Assembly (NCBI GenBank): GCA_012511245.1
Contig: JAAZGM010000116.1
Coordinates: forward strand, 1-6,791
Source: Methanomicrobiales archaeon
Lineage (GTDB): Archaea > Halobacteriota > Methanomicrobia > Methanomicrobiales > Methanoculleaceae
Direction: 5' to 3'
Length of the DNA: 6,791 nt
Under the pieces are notes generated by a model. That model had not been told where the DNA came from, made no database searches, and saw only the letters and a list, made by a program, of their open reading frames with translations. Numbering within the stretch: position 1 is the stretch's first letter; every line of letters starts with the position of its first letter. Below are positions 1 through 5,517 of this stretch, one piece after another. The translations under genes and the position numbers were made by a program.

Positions 1-538
1 ATGAGTTACACGCCCGTTCTCCGAGTTCAAATCCCCGTTTGAGTGCCCGTATGTTCAGTTCTTCTGTGCCCTTCGGGACGCTGTCGAGCACCGCATGCTC
101 GATCGCCTCCCTGCTCACGACCCCGGTCGCAGCCACGAGTGCGCCGATCATCACGATGTTCGCGACGATCTCCCGACCGAGGTTCTCTTTTGCCTCTGTG
201 GTCGCCGGGATCTCGTAGTGGCGGCATACCGGGCGCGACCGGACGAGGTCGGCATCGAGCAGCATGACCGCATCCTCCCGCGCCCGGGCACCGTACTTCT
301 CAAACCCCTGCTCCGACATGATGACGTAGATATCGGGCTCAGCCACCTCGGGGTAGAGGATCGGCGCATCGTCGATCACCACCTGTCCCATCGACGCCCC
401 GCCCCGGGCCTCCGGGCCGTAGACCTGTGTCTGGACGGCGTATTTGCCGTCGTAGAGCGCCGCCGCCCGCCCGAGGATGACTGCGGAGAGGATGATCCCC
501 TGCCCGCCGTATCCCGAGAACCTGACCTCGTGCCTCAT
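1..538 (-). CDS. korC: 2-oxoglutarate:ferredoxin oxidoreductase, gamma subunit (3' end cut by window edge)
   Basis: Gamma subunit of 2-oxoglutarate synthase (KOR), the cytoplasmic enzyme that in methanogens carboxylates succinyl-CoA to 2-oxoglutarate with reduced ferredoxin. Translating from the ATG at 538 gives 179 codons with no stop before position 1, so only a short C-terminus should be missing (the family is usually about 180-200 residues). The N-terminus carries the glycine-rich motif GYGGQG (residues 9-14), followed by YGPEARGGAS (40-49), both hallmarks of the OFOR gamma domain. The start is fixed by an ATGA overlap with the korB stop and by a GGGGG Shine-Dalgarno-like run seven bases upstream (546-550). 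It is the last visible gene of the fum-kor operon, and any downstream partner lies outside the window. Family assignment is firm; the choice of KOR over another 2-oxoacid enzyme rests on the KorA/KorB/KorD neighbours. Confidence 0.93.
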   Translation of the reverse strand, partial: MRHEVRFSGYGGQGIILSAVILGRAAALYDGKYAVQTQVYGPEARGGASMGQVVIDDAPILYPEVAEPDIYVIMSEQGFEKYGARAREDAVMLLDADLVRSRPVCRHYEIPATTEAKENLGREIVANIVMIGALVAATGVVSREAIEHAVLDSVPKGTEELNIRALKRGFELGERACNS

Positions 539-1323
539 CGCTGCACCCCCATCGCCGGCCGGCTCCGCCGGACGAGTTCTCCGACGGTGAACGCTCCTTC
601 GGGGATCGGCACTCCTTCTGCGACCATCCGCTCGTACTTCCGGACGAGTATTGCGTGGCTCCGGAGGTGCTCGACCATGGCCGGGACGGTCCGAAGTTTG
701 TTGTGCCGACCGTAGTTCGTCGGGCACTGGGTCCGCGCCTCGACGAAGGCGAGACCCGGCGTCTGCATCCCGGCGGCGATGGCCTTCGTGAGCTCTTTTA
801 CGTGGTAGGACGTCCAGCGGGCGACGTAGTTTGCGCCGGCGGCGACCGCGAGTTCCGCAAGGTCGAACGCCGGTTCGCTCGCCCCGTATGGCGTCGTCGA
901 CGATATGGCGCCCGGCGGGGTCGTCGGGCTCCCCTGTCCGCCGGTCATCCCGTAGATATAGTTGTTCATGCAGACCACCGTCATGTCCACGTTCCGGCGG
1001 CAGGCGTGGATGAAGTGGTTTCCGCCGATGGCGGCAAGGTCGCCGTCTCCGGTGAAGACGACGACGTTGAAGTCCGGCCGCGCCATCTTCACGCCTGTCG
1101 CGAACGCAAGCGCCCTCCCATGGGTGGTGTGGAGCGAGTCGGTGAGGATGTAGCCGGGAGCCCGGGAAGAGCACCCGATCCCGGAGACGAAGATCGTCTC
1201 GTCACGTTTCCATCCCATCTCCTCGACCGCCGCGAGGGTGCAGTTGATGATCGTCCCGTTCCCGCACCCGGTGCAGTAAATGTGCGGGAGCCGGTCGTCC
1301 CTGAACCAGTCGGGCGCGATCAT
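535..1323 (-). CDS. korB: 2-oxoglutarate:ferredoxin oxidoreductase, beta (TPP-binding) subunit
   Basis: Catalytic thiamine-diphosphate subunit of KOR, 262 residues. The TPP/Mg motif begins with GDGD (residues 92-95) and ends with NN (120-121). Cysteines C17 and C20 (CTGCG), C51 (GIGCSSR) and C200 (QCPTN) sit where the beta subunit of this family binds its [4Fe-4S] cluster, so the enzyme looks complete. The region HTTHGRA (65-71) is also typical. The gene overlaps the korA stop by ATGA and is preceded by GGAGG (1331-1335) seven bases before the start. Its own stop overlaps korC in the same way, which suggests coupled translation and fixed subunit ratios. Length matches the short, independent beta subunits of archaeal four-subunit enzymes. 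An oxidoreductase for another 2-oxoacid is possible, but the KorA sequence and the fumarase neighbours favour 2-oxoglutarate. Confidence 0.96.
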   Translation of the reverse strand: MIAPDWFRDDRLPHIYCTGCGNGTIINCTLAAVEEMGWKRDETIFVSGIGCSSRAPGYILTDSLHTTHGRALAFATGVKMARPDFNVVVFTGDGDLAAIGGNHFIHACRRNVDMTVVCMNNYIYGMTGGQGSPTTPPGAISSTTPYGASEPAFDLAELAVAAGANYVARWTSYHVKELTKAIAAGMQTPGLAFVEARTQCPTNYGRHNKLRTVPAMVEHLRSHAILVRKYERMVAEGVPIPEGAFTVGELVRRSRPAMGVQR

Positions 1324-2420
1324 CGGTGCGCCTCCAGAGCCCGGACGAGTTCGGCGGGGGTATGGAGTTCGCCGCCGATCTTCGGGAGGGATACGACCGG
1401 CTGGTCGACGTGCCGCTCGACCTCGCGCACCATCTGGCCCATGTTCAGTTCCGGCATCAGGAAGACCTTCGCGTTCGGAAATTCGTGAAGCGCGAACTCG
1501 GGAAACGGCCAGACGACCCTGAGCCTGAGGTGGCCGATCGTATCGTCGGGGCGGTCGCGCATCACCTGCTCGACCGTCCGCGACGGCGGGCCATAGGTGA
1601 CGAAGACCGTCTCGGCGTCGGGGTTCGTGACCTCGTAGTCGGCTATATCCCGGCGGGCCGACTCGACCTTCGCGACGAGCCGCCGCACAAGCCGGTCGTG
1701 CGCCGCGGGATCGGTCGTATCCGGGTAGCCGCGCTCGTCGTGGGTGAGCCCGGTCACGTGGACGGCTCTCCCCGACCCGAAGGGCGCAAACCCCGGAACC
1801 CCGTCGGCACTGGCCTCGAAGGGGAGACTCTCCTCCGCGAGCGGACGGGAGCGCTCGACCTCGACCGTATCGGGGATGGTCACCCGCTCGCGCATGTGCC
1901 CGACGATCTCATCGGACATCAGGAACGTCGGAACCCTGAACCGGTCGGCGAGGTCGAACGCCTTCACCGTCAGGTCGAACATCTCCTGGACGGAGTTCGG
2001 GGTGAGCGCGATGGTGCTGTAGTCGCCGTGCGACCCGAACCGGCACTGGAACATATCCCCCTGCGCCGCCCGCGTCGGCTGGCCGGTGCTCGGGCCGCCG
2101 CGCTGGATGTTGACGACGACGCACGGCGTCTCGGTCATGGCGGCGTAGCCGATGTTCTCCATCATCAGCGAGAACCCCGGGCCGCTCGTCGCGGTCATGG
2201 CCCGGGCACCCGTCCACGCAGCGCCGATGACCGCGGCGATGCTCGCGAGTTCGTCCTCCATCGATATGAAGACCCCACCGGCCTTCGGGAGTTTTCGCGC
2301 CATCGTCTCGGCTATCTCGGTCGACGGCGTGATCGGGTAGCCGCCGAAGAATTTGCACCCGGCGGCGAGTGCGCCCTCGGCACATGCGGCGTTCCCCTGC
2401 ATGAACTCAGTTCTGCTCAA
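1320..2420 (-). CDS. korA: 2-oxoglutarate:ferredoxin oxidoreductase, alpha subunit (TTG start)
   Basis: Alpha subunit of KOR, 366 residues, which contributes the pyrimidine-binding part of the TPP site and the 2-oxoacid pocket. The family motif GGYPITPSTE is at residues 26-35, MEDE at 54-57, TSGPG at 78-82 and QRGGPSTGQPT at 106-116. The C-terminal half holds the transketolase C-terminal-like domain. I chose the TTG at 2420 rather than the ATG at 2402. The TTG lies in a TTGA overlap with the korD stop, has GGAGG exactly seven bases upstream, and adds six residues (ending TEF before MQGN) of a kind I recall in KorA homologues. A strong ribosome site at that spacing is not seen for the inner ATG. 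The gene follows korD and overlaps korB. Separate A, B, C and D subunits mark the archaeal four-gene type. Confidence 0.95.
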   Translation of the reverse strand: MSRTEFMQGNAACAEGALAAGCKFFGGYPITPSTEIAETMARKLPKAGGVFISMEDELASIAAVIGAAWTGARAMTATSGPGFSLMMENIGYAAMTETPCVVVNIQRGGPSTGQPTRAAQGDMFQCRFGSHGDYSTIALTPNSVQEMFDLTVKAFDLADRFRVPTFLMSDEIVGHMRERVTIPDTVEVERSRPLAEESLPFEASADGVPGFAPFGSGRAVHVTGLTHDERGYPDTTDPAAHDRLVRRLVAKVESARRDIADYEVTNPDAETVFVTYGPPSRTVEQVMRDRPDDTIGHLRLRVVWPFPEFALHEFPNAKVFLMPELNMGQMVREVERHVDQPVVSLPKIGGELHTPAELVRALEAHR

Positions 2421-2689
2421 AACTCCACCTCCACCTTATGAGGCTCAAACGGTCTCTCCTCGACCCAGGATATAGCCTGGTCGGGGCAGATCATGTGGCA
2501 GACCCCGCAGAGCATCCGGCCGTAGAGGGCCTGCAGCCTGCAGTTCGTGCACCGTTCAGGGCGATCAAGGACCGGGGTGACGATCCCCCGGCTGTTGAGT
2601 TCCGTTCCCTCCTGAAATATTTTGTAAGGGCAGACCAGCACACAGAGGTTGCATCCTTTGCAGCGGCTTTCATCGATGACAAGTTTCAT
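2417..2689 (-). CDS. korD: 2-oxoglutarate:ferredoxin oxidoreductase, delta (ferredoxin-like) subunit with expanded second cluster motif
   Basis: Small electron-transfer subunit of KOR, 90 residues, expected to pass electrons between external ferredoxin and the TPP/iron-sulfur site. The first motif is canonical: C10-x2-C13-x2-C16-x3-C20-P. The second is not. It reads C47-x2-C50-x10-C61-x2-C64-x3-C68-P, with arginine (R58) where the first cysteine of a CxxCxxCxxxCP motif would fall if it ended at C68. Compared with a normal CxxCxxCxxxCP, about eight residues appear inserted, and there are nine cysteines in all. The reading frame is open and the sequence after C68 (PDQAI) is typical, so this does not look like a frameshift. 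The gene starts 11 bases after the fumB stop, with only a weak AGGA upstream, and overlaps korA. Order D-A-B-C is common for archaeal KOR operons. Confidence 0.92.
   Translation of the reverse strand: MKLVIDESRCKGCNLCVLVCPYKIFQEGTELNSRGIVTPVLDRPERCTNCRLQALYGRMLCGVCHMICPDQAISWVEERPFEPHKVEVEF
2426..2432 (-). promoter_or_regulatory. Ribosome binding site that fixes the korA TTG start
   Basis: The minus strand reads GGAGGTG here, with five bases between it and the TTG start of korA. It lies inside the last codons of korD (residues EVE near its C-terminus). The position selects the TTG over the ATG 18 bases further in. Confidence 0.75.
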
Positions 2690-2700
2690 GAGACCGTATC

Positions 2701-3243
2701 CTATCTGATATTGAATCGCTGGTGAAATTGTGTTTTCGCTTTCTCGCGCACGGCGTGGAAGATATCGCCGCCGTGTGCATCGATCCCGACCGTAAGGGGG
2801 AGACGATCGGCCTCGATGACCCAGACCGCCTCGGCCATGCCGAGATCCTCAAAATAGACGCCGGAAAGGCTCATCCGAGCGGCGGCGAGCGCGGCGCACC
2901 CGCCCGTGAGCGCGAGGTAGACTCCGCGCCCCCGGAGCTCGTCGACCACCTCCGGCCCCATGCCGCCCTTCCCGACGAGGGCGCGGACGCCCGCATCGAT
3001 GAGGAACCCGGTGAGCGCGTCCATCCGCGCGGACGTCGTGGGGCCGGCGACGACGAGCCGGCCGTCCTGCACCACCGGGCCGCAGTGGTAGATCGCGGCG
3101 CCCTCGGGATCGAAGGGGATGCCCTCCTCCATCATCCGGAGGTGGGCCTCGTCCCGTGCGGTGTAGATCGTCCCGGAGAGCGTGACCGTATCCCCCGCCC
3201 GGAGGTCGAGTACCTCGTCACCGAGCGGTGTCCTGAGGTTCAC
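2701..3243 (-). CDS. fumB: Class I fumarate hydratase, beta subunit (GTG start)
   Basis: Beta (C-terminal domain) subunit of the heteromeric iron-sulfur fumarase, which interconverts malate and fumarate, 180 residues. Recognisable blocks are SGTIYTARDEAH (residues 23-34), YHCGP (52-56), GPTTSARMD (67-75), GKGGMG (91-96) and TGGCAAL (113-119), all typical of the family domain that supplies substrate-binding residues. The start is the GTG at 3243. It overlaps the fumA stop as GTGA, and GGAGG (3251-3255) lies seven bases upstream, the same spacing as for korA and korB. An in-frame upstream start at 3282 would only read through the fumA coding end and is rejected. The nearest alternative family is L(+)-tartrate dehydratase beta; a methanogen with KOR next door makes fumarase much likelier. 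The symbol means the beta subunit of a two-subunit enzyme, not E. coli FumB. Confidence 0.93.
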   Translation of the reverse strand: MNLRTPLGDEVLDLRAGDTVTLSGTIYTARDEAHLRMMEEGIPFDPEGAAIYHCGPVVQDGRLVVAGPTTSARMDALTGFLIDAGVRALVGKGGMGPEVVDELRGRGVYLALTGGCAALAAARMSLSGVYFEDLGMAEAVWVIEADRLPLTVGIDAHGGDIFHAVREKAKTQFHQRFNIR

Positions 3244-4079
3244 CGCTCCACCTCCACGATCGCCCGGCGGCAGGCCCAGCACTGCACGTTCACCGCAACC
3301 GGGAGGGACGCGGTGTGGCAGTCGGCCCGCTTCACCTTCACGCTGAGCGCCGTCGTGTCGCCGCCAAGCCCCATCGGCCCTATCCCGAGGGCGTTCACCG
3401 CGTCGCAGATCTCCTGCTCGTAATCGTCCATGGTGTCGACCGGGAGGAGGAGCGCCTCTTTTGCGAGCGCCGCCGCCATATCGAACGTCCCGCCGATCCC
3501 GACACCGAGGAAGACGGGCGGGCAGGGTTTTCCGCCTGCGATGAGCATCGTCTCGGCGACGAAACGGGGGATATCCCCCGCCTGTGAGGGAAGAAGCATC
3601 CCGATCCGTGATGCGTTCTCAGAGCCCGCACCCTTCGGGAGAACCGTCACCGTGAGCCGGTCGCCGGGCGTCACGTGGACTGCGGGCATCCCGGTTCCGG
3701 TGTTGTCGCCGGTGTTCTTCCGGGTGAGGGGATCGACGACGTTCGGGCGGAGGGGGATCGTGGTGGTCGCCCTCTGCACCCCTTCCCGGATCCCCTCGAA
3801 GATGGCGGGCGAGAGCGCGACATCGGGCGGGAGGGTGAGGTAGACCACCGGAACACCGGTATCCTGACAGATCGGGACCTGCCGCTCCTCCGCAAGCGCG
3901 ATGTTCTCGAGGATGTTCTCGAACTCCCGGCGCGCGATCCCGTCCCTCTCGACCGCTGCCGCCCGCCGGAGCGCCGCAAGCACATCGGATGGGAGCCGGA
4001 TCTCGGCTTCTCGGAGTGCCTTCTCGGTGGCGTCTGCCAGTGCGCTCGAAAGCGCCGGATCTACCGGATTGACCATCAT
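3240..4079 (-). CDS. fumA: Class I fumarate hydratase, alpha subunit
   Basis: Alpha subunit of the oxygen-sensitive [4Fe-4S] fumarase, 279 residues, the usual size for the archaeal two-subunit form. Cluster ligands are expected at C71 in CQDTG (71-75), C186 in KPCPP, and one of C267 or C270 in QCWACRR. I cannot tell which without alignment. Other family blocks are KNTGDNTGTG (121-130), KGAGSEN (149-155), GLGGDTTAL (237-245) and HTASLPVA (255-262). The gene begins with two adjacent ATG codons (4079 and 4076), and either could initiate. No Shine-Dalgarno sequence lies upstream, while a TATA box sits about 25 bases before the ATG, so a leaderless mRNA is likely. It leads the fumA-fumB-korDABC operon. 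L(+)-tartrate dehydratase alpha is a related family, but the metabolic context favours fumarase. Confidence 0.94.
   Translation of the reverse strand: MMVNPVDPALSSALADATEKALREAEIRLPSDVLAALRRAAAVERDGIARREFENILENIALAEERQVPICQDTGVPVVYLTLPPDVALSPAIFEGIREGVQRATTTIPLRPNVVDPLTRKNTGDNTGTGMPAVHVTPGDRLTVTVLPKGAGSENASRIGMLLPSQAGDIPRFVAETMLIAGGKPCPPVFLGVGIGGTFDMAAALAKEALLLPVDTMDDYEQEICDAVNALGIGPMGLGGDTTALSVKVKRADCHTASLPVAVNVQCWACRRAIVEVER
3249..3255 (-). promoter_or_regulatory. Ribosome binding site that fixes the fumB GTG start
   Basis: GGAGGTG on the minus strand, five bases before the GTG start, written into the fumA codons for the C-terminal VEVER. It supports the GTG at 3243 over any upstream start. 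Confidence 0.75.
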
Positions 4080-4100
4080 GTATACTGGTGGGAAGAGACC

Positions 4101-4118
4101 TTAAATATCTGTATTTCC
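4101..4118 (-). promoter_or_regulatory. Archaeal promoter (BRE + TATA) for the fum-kor operon
   Basis: Read on the minus strand, GGAAATAC (4118-4111, a purine-rich BRE) is followed by AG and ATATTTAA (4108-4101, TATA box). The TATA centre is about 25 bases from the A of the fumA ATG at 4079. With the usual archaeal spacing, transcription should begin at or within a few bases of that ATG, giving a leaderless transcript. The lack of a Shine-Dalgarno sequence before fumA fits this. It is AT-rich against a very GC-rich background. Confidence 0.7.
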
Positions 4119-4154
4119 CCCGGTGGCAGATACGCCGCCTGCGGGGTATTCCCC
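4118..4154. repeat. Imperfect dyads upstream of the fumA promoter
   Basis: Two small symmetric elements lie just outside the BRE. CCCC (4118-4121) and GCAG (4126-4129) can face CTGC (4139-4142) and GGGG (4143-4146), with a four-base bulge. GGGG (4143-4146) can also pair with CCCC (4151-4154) around TATT. The place suits an operator for the fum-kor operon, but such short GC-rich dyads arise easily by chance. Confidence 0.25.
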
Positions 4155-4156
4155 GG

Positions 4157-4162
4157 AAAAAA
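4157..4162 (-). terminator. Possible T-run terminator after rpl10e
   Basis: A run of six T on the minus strand, 19 bases past the rpl10e stop. Archaeal RNA polymerase terminates at such oligo-T stretches without needing a hairpin. One short run only, so the call is tentative. It sits between rpl10e and the separate fumA promoter, which fits two transcription units. Confidence 0.4.
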
Positions 4163-4181
4163 GATGGGAAGTGGTGCGGAT

Positions 4182-4694
4182 TTATGCGGTCGGCGCCCGT
4201 TCTTCGATGATCCGTGCGGGGGTCGGGATCTTGTAGATGCCGCGTTTGAGCGCAACCTTGGCCTTCTCGGTGTGCTGGGGGTTCACCCAGACGGAGAAGA
4301 CTTTCTGCCCGCTCGCTACCCGTGCTGCGGTGCCGACGGCCTTTCCGAAGGCGAGGCGCATACCCTCCGAGACACGGTCTGCCCCTGCCCCGGTCGCCTG
4401 CTTGTTCTCGCGGAGGACGTGGTGGGGGAACGGCCGGATCTTGAAGTGGTAGTTCGCCCTTCCCACCTCCTTCTGGAGTTGCCGGTTGATGCCGATACGT
4501 GCGGCTTCAAGGGCAGTGTGACGTATCTGGCAGGCTTCTTCGATGACGATGGAGAGCTCGACCGGAAAGTTCTCGGTGAGGTTGCCCATATCAAACTGCA
4601 CGATCTTGCTGCCCGGCACGCCGCCCATGTATTCCCTGCGTGTATATGCTTTCTTTGTGAGATTCCTGTACATCTTCGCTGGTTTTCGTACCAT
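4182..4694 (-). CDS. rpl10e: 50S ribosomal protein L10e (uL16)
   Basis: Archaeal/eukaryotic-type L10e, the counterpart of bacterial L16, a component of the large ribosomal subunit near the tRNA-binding region. The 170-residue length is usual for archaea. The N-terminus is basic with aromatic residues (MVRKPAKMYRNLTKKAYTRR) and is followed by YMGGVPGSKI (22-31). Further blocks are ENFPVELS (41-48), RPFPHHVLRENK (87-98) and GADRVSEGMR (103-112), all expected of this family. The start at 4694 has AGGAG (4704-4708) upstream. Its neighbours are unrelated: a transporter operon upstream and fumA downstream, so it appears to be its own unit, with a TATA-like element in the 61-base gap before it. The assignment is very safe, and nothing appears truncated. 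Confidence 0.97.
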   Translation of the reverse strand: MVRKPAKMYRNLTKKAYTRREYMGGVPGSKIVQFDMGNLTENFPVELSIVIEEACQIRHTALEAARIGINRQLQKEVGRANYHFKIRPFPHHVLRENKQATGAGADRVSEGMRLAFGKAVGTAARVASGQKVFSVWVNPQHTEKAKVALKRGIYKIPTPARIIEERAPTA

Positions 4695-4703
4695 CGTTAA
4701 AAA

Positions 4704-4708
4704 CTCCT
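4704..4708 (-). promoter_or_regulatory. rpl10e ribosome binding site
   Basis: AGGAG on the minus strand, nine bases before the ATG. It is the only Shine-Dalgarno match in the gap. If transcription starts from the nearest TATA-like element, the start point would fall on this site, so the true promoter may lie a little further upstream. Confidence 0.6.
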
Positions 4709-4723
4709 GCCGATCATTGAGTG

Positions 4724-4733
4724 CTTTATAAAA
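4724..4733 (-). promoter_or_regulatory. Candidate TATA box for rpl10e
   Basis: TTTTATAAAG on the minus strand matches an archaeal TATA box well and stands out from the GC-rich surroundings. The predicted start, about 25 bases downstream (near 4703), would leave a leader of under ten bases and cut into the AGGAG site. A second AT-rich element, GTTTATTAG (4746-4754), would give a leader of about 30 bases that keeps the site. Either could be used; the sequence alone does not decide. Confidence 0.45.
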
Positions 4734-4755
4734 TGGTGATTTCTTCTAATAAACC

Positions 4756-5517
4756 TTACTGGGGGTTTTCGGTCTCGTCGATCATCCGGAGCACCCTTCG
4801 CCGGACCTCCGCGAACTCTGCACTGGTGCGGTCGCGCGGGTGCGCCCAGGGGATATCGATGATCTCCTGGACGGAGCCCGGCCGCGGAGAGAGGACGACG
4901 ATCCTGGTTGCGAGGTAGACCGCTTCGTCGACGCTGTGGGTGACGAAGACGATCGTCTTCTTCGTCTGCTCCCAGAGGGAGAGGAGTTCTTTCTGCATCC
5001 GGTTCCGCGTCTGGGCATCGAGCGCTCCGAACGGTTCGTCCATGAGGAGGACGTCGGGATCGTTTGCAAGCGCCCGTGCGATCGCAACACGCTGGCGCAT
5101 ACCGCCGGAGAGTTCGTAGGGGTAGGCGTCGCGGAACTGGGAGAGGCCGACCATATCGATGTAGCGATCCGCTATCTCCCGGCGTTCATCCTTCCCCATA
5201 CCCTTCATCTCAAGACCGAAGGCGACGTTGTCGATCACCCTCCGCCAGGGAAAGAGGGAGTACTCCTGAAAGACCATCCCCCGTTTCGGGTCAGGGCCGG
5301 TGACCGGCTGGCCGTCGATGGTCACCTTCCCGGTGGTCGCGGTCTCAAGCCCGGCGATGATCCGGAGGAGCGTCGTCTTCCCGCACCCCGACGGCCCGAC
5401 CAGGCATATGAACTCCATGTCGCCGATCTCCAGGTCGACGCCCGAGAGCGCCTGCGTTGCGGTGCCGTCCTCCTTTGGGAAGGCCTTACTGAGGTTTTGT
5501 ACGGTAACTCCACTCAT
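4756..5517 (-). CDS. ABC transporter ATP-binding protein, nitrate/sulfonate/taurine (SsuB/TauB) type
   Basis: Cytoplasmic ATPase that powers the importer encoded just upstream, 253 residues. All nucleotide-binding elements are present: Walker A GPSGCGKTT (41-49), Q-loop Q84 in VFQEYSLFPW, signature LSGGMRQR (136-143), Walker B LLMDEP (157-162), D-loop GALD (164-167) and switch histidine H194 in VTHSVDEA. The sequences FQEYSLFPWR and FVTHSVDEAVYLA are typical of the SsuB/TauB/NrtD group. No extra regulatory domain follows. The ATG directly abuts the permease stop (TAAATG), and GGAGGTG (5524-5530) lies in the last permease codons, so translation is likely coupled. The substrate cannot be told from this subunit; sulfonate, taurine, nitrate, cyanate and pyrimidine-precursor importers all share the fold. 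Confidence 0.93.
   Translation of the reverse strand: MSGVTVQNLSKAFPKEDGTATQALSGVDLEIGDMEFICLVGPSGCGKTTLLRIIAGLETATTGKVTIDGQPVTGPDPKRGMVFQEYSLFPWRRVIDNVAFGLEMKGMGKDERREIADRYIDMVGLSQFRDAYPYELSGGMRQRVAIARALANDPDVLLMDEPFGALDAQTRNRMQKELLSLWEQTKKTIVFVTHSVDEAVYLATRIVVLSPRPGSVQEIIDIPWAHPRDRTSAEFAEVRRRVLRMIDETENPQ

Noticed and set aside
27..227. A 66-codon minus-strand frame and a 206-codon plus-strand frame at 95-715
   Set aside because: They overlap korC in other frames; korC has the GYGGQG and RGGAS motifs and continuous family similarity to the window edge.
1326..2441. A 371-codon plus-strand frame opposite korA, and similar long frames at 655-1488, 2722-3423 and 3675-4700
   Set aside because: All mirror well-supported minus-strand genes and have biased, motif-free products; 3675-4700 also runs across the fumA promoter and all of rpl10e.
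2490..2560. KorD second motif as a frameshift or pseudogene
   Set aside because: The frame is open, the sequence on both sides of the extra loop fits the family, and the downstream overlap with korA is intact, so an in-frame insertion is the simpler reading.
3244..3282. Upstream start for fumB at 3282
   Set aside because: It would add 13 residues read from the fumA coding end with no homology to the family. The GTG at 3243 has the stop-start overlap and a well-placed GGAGG.
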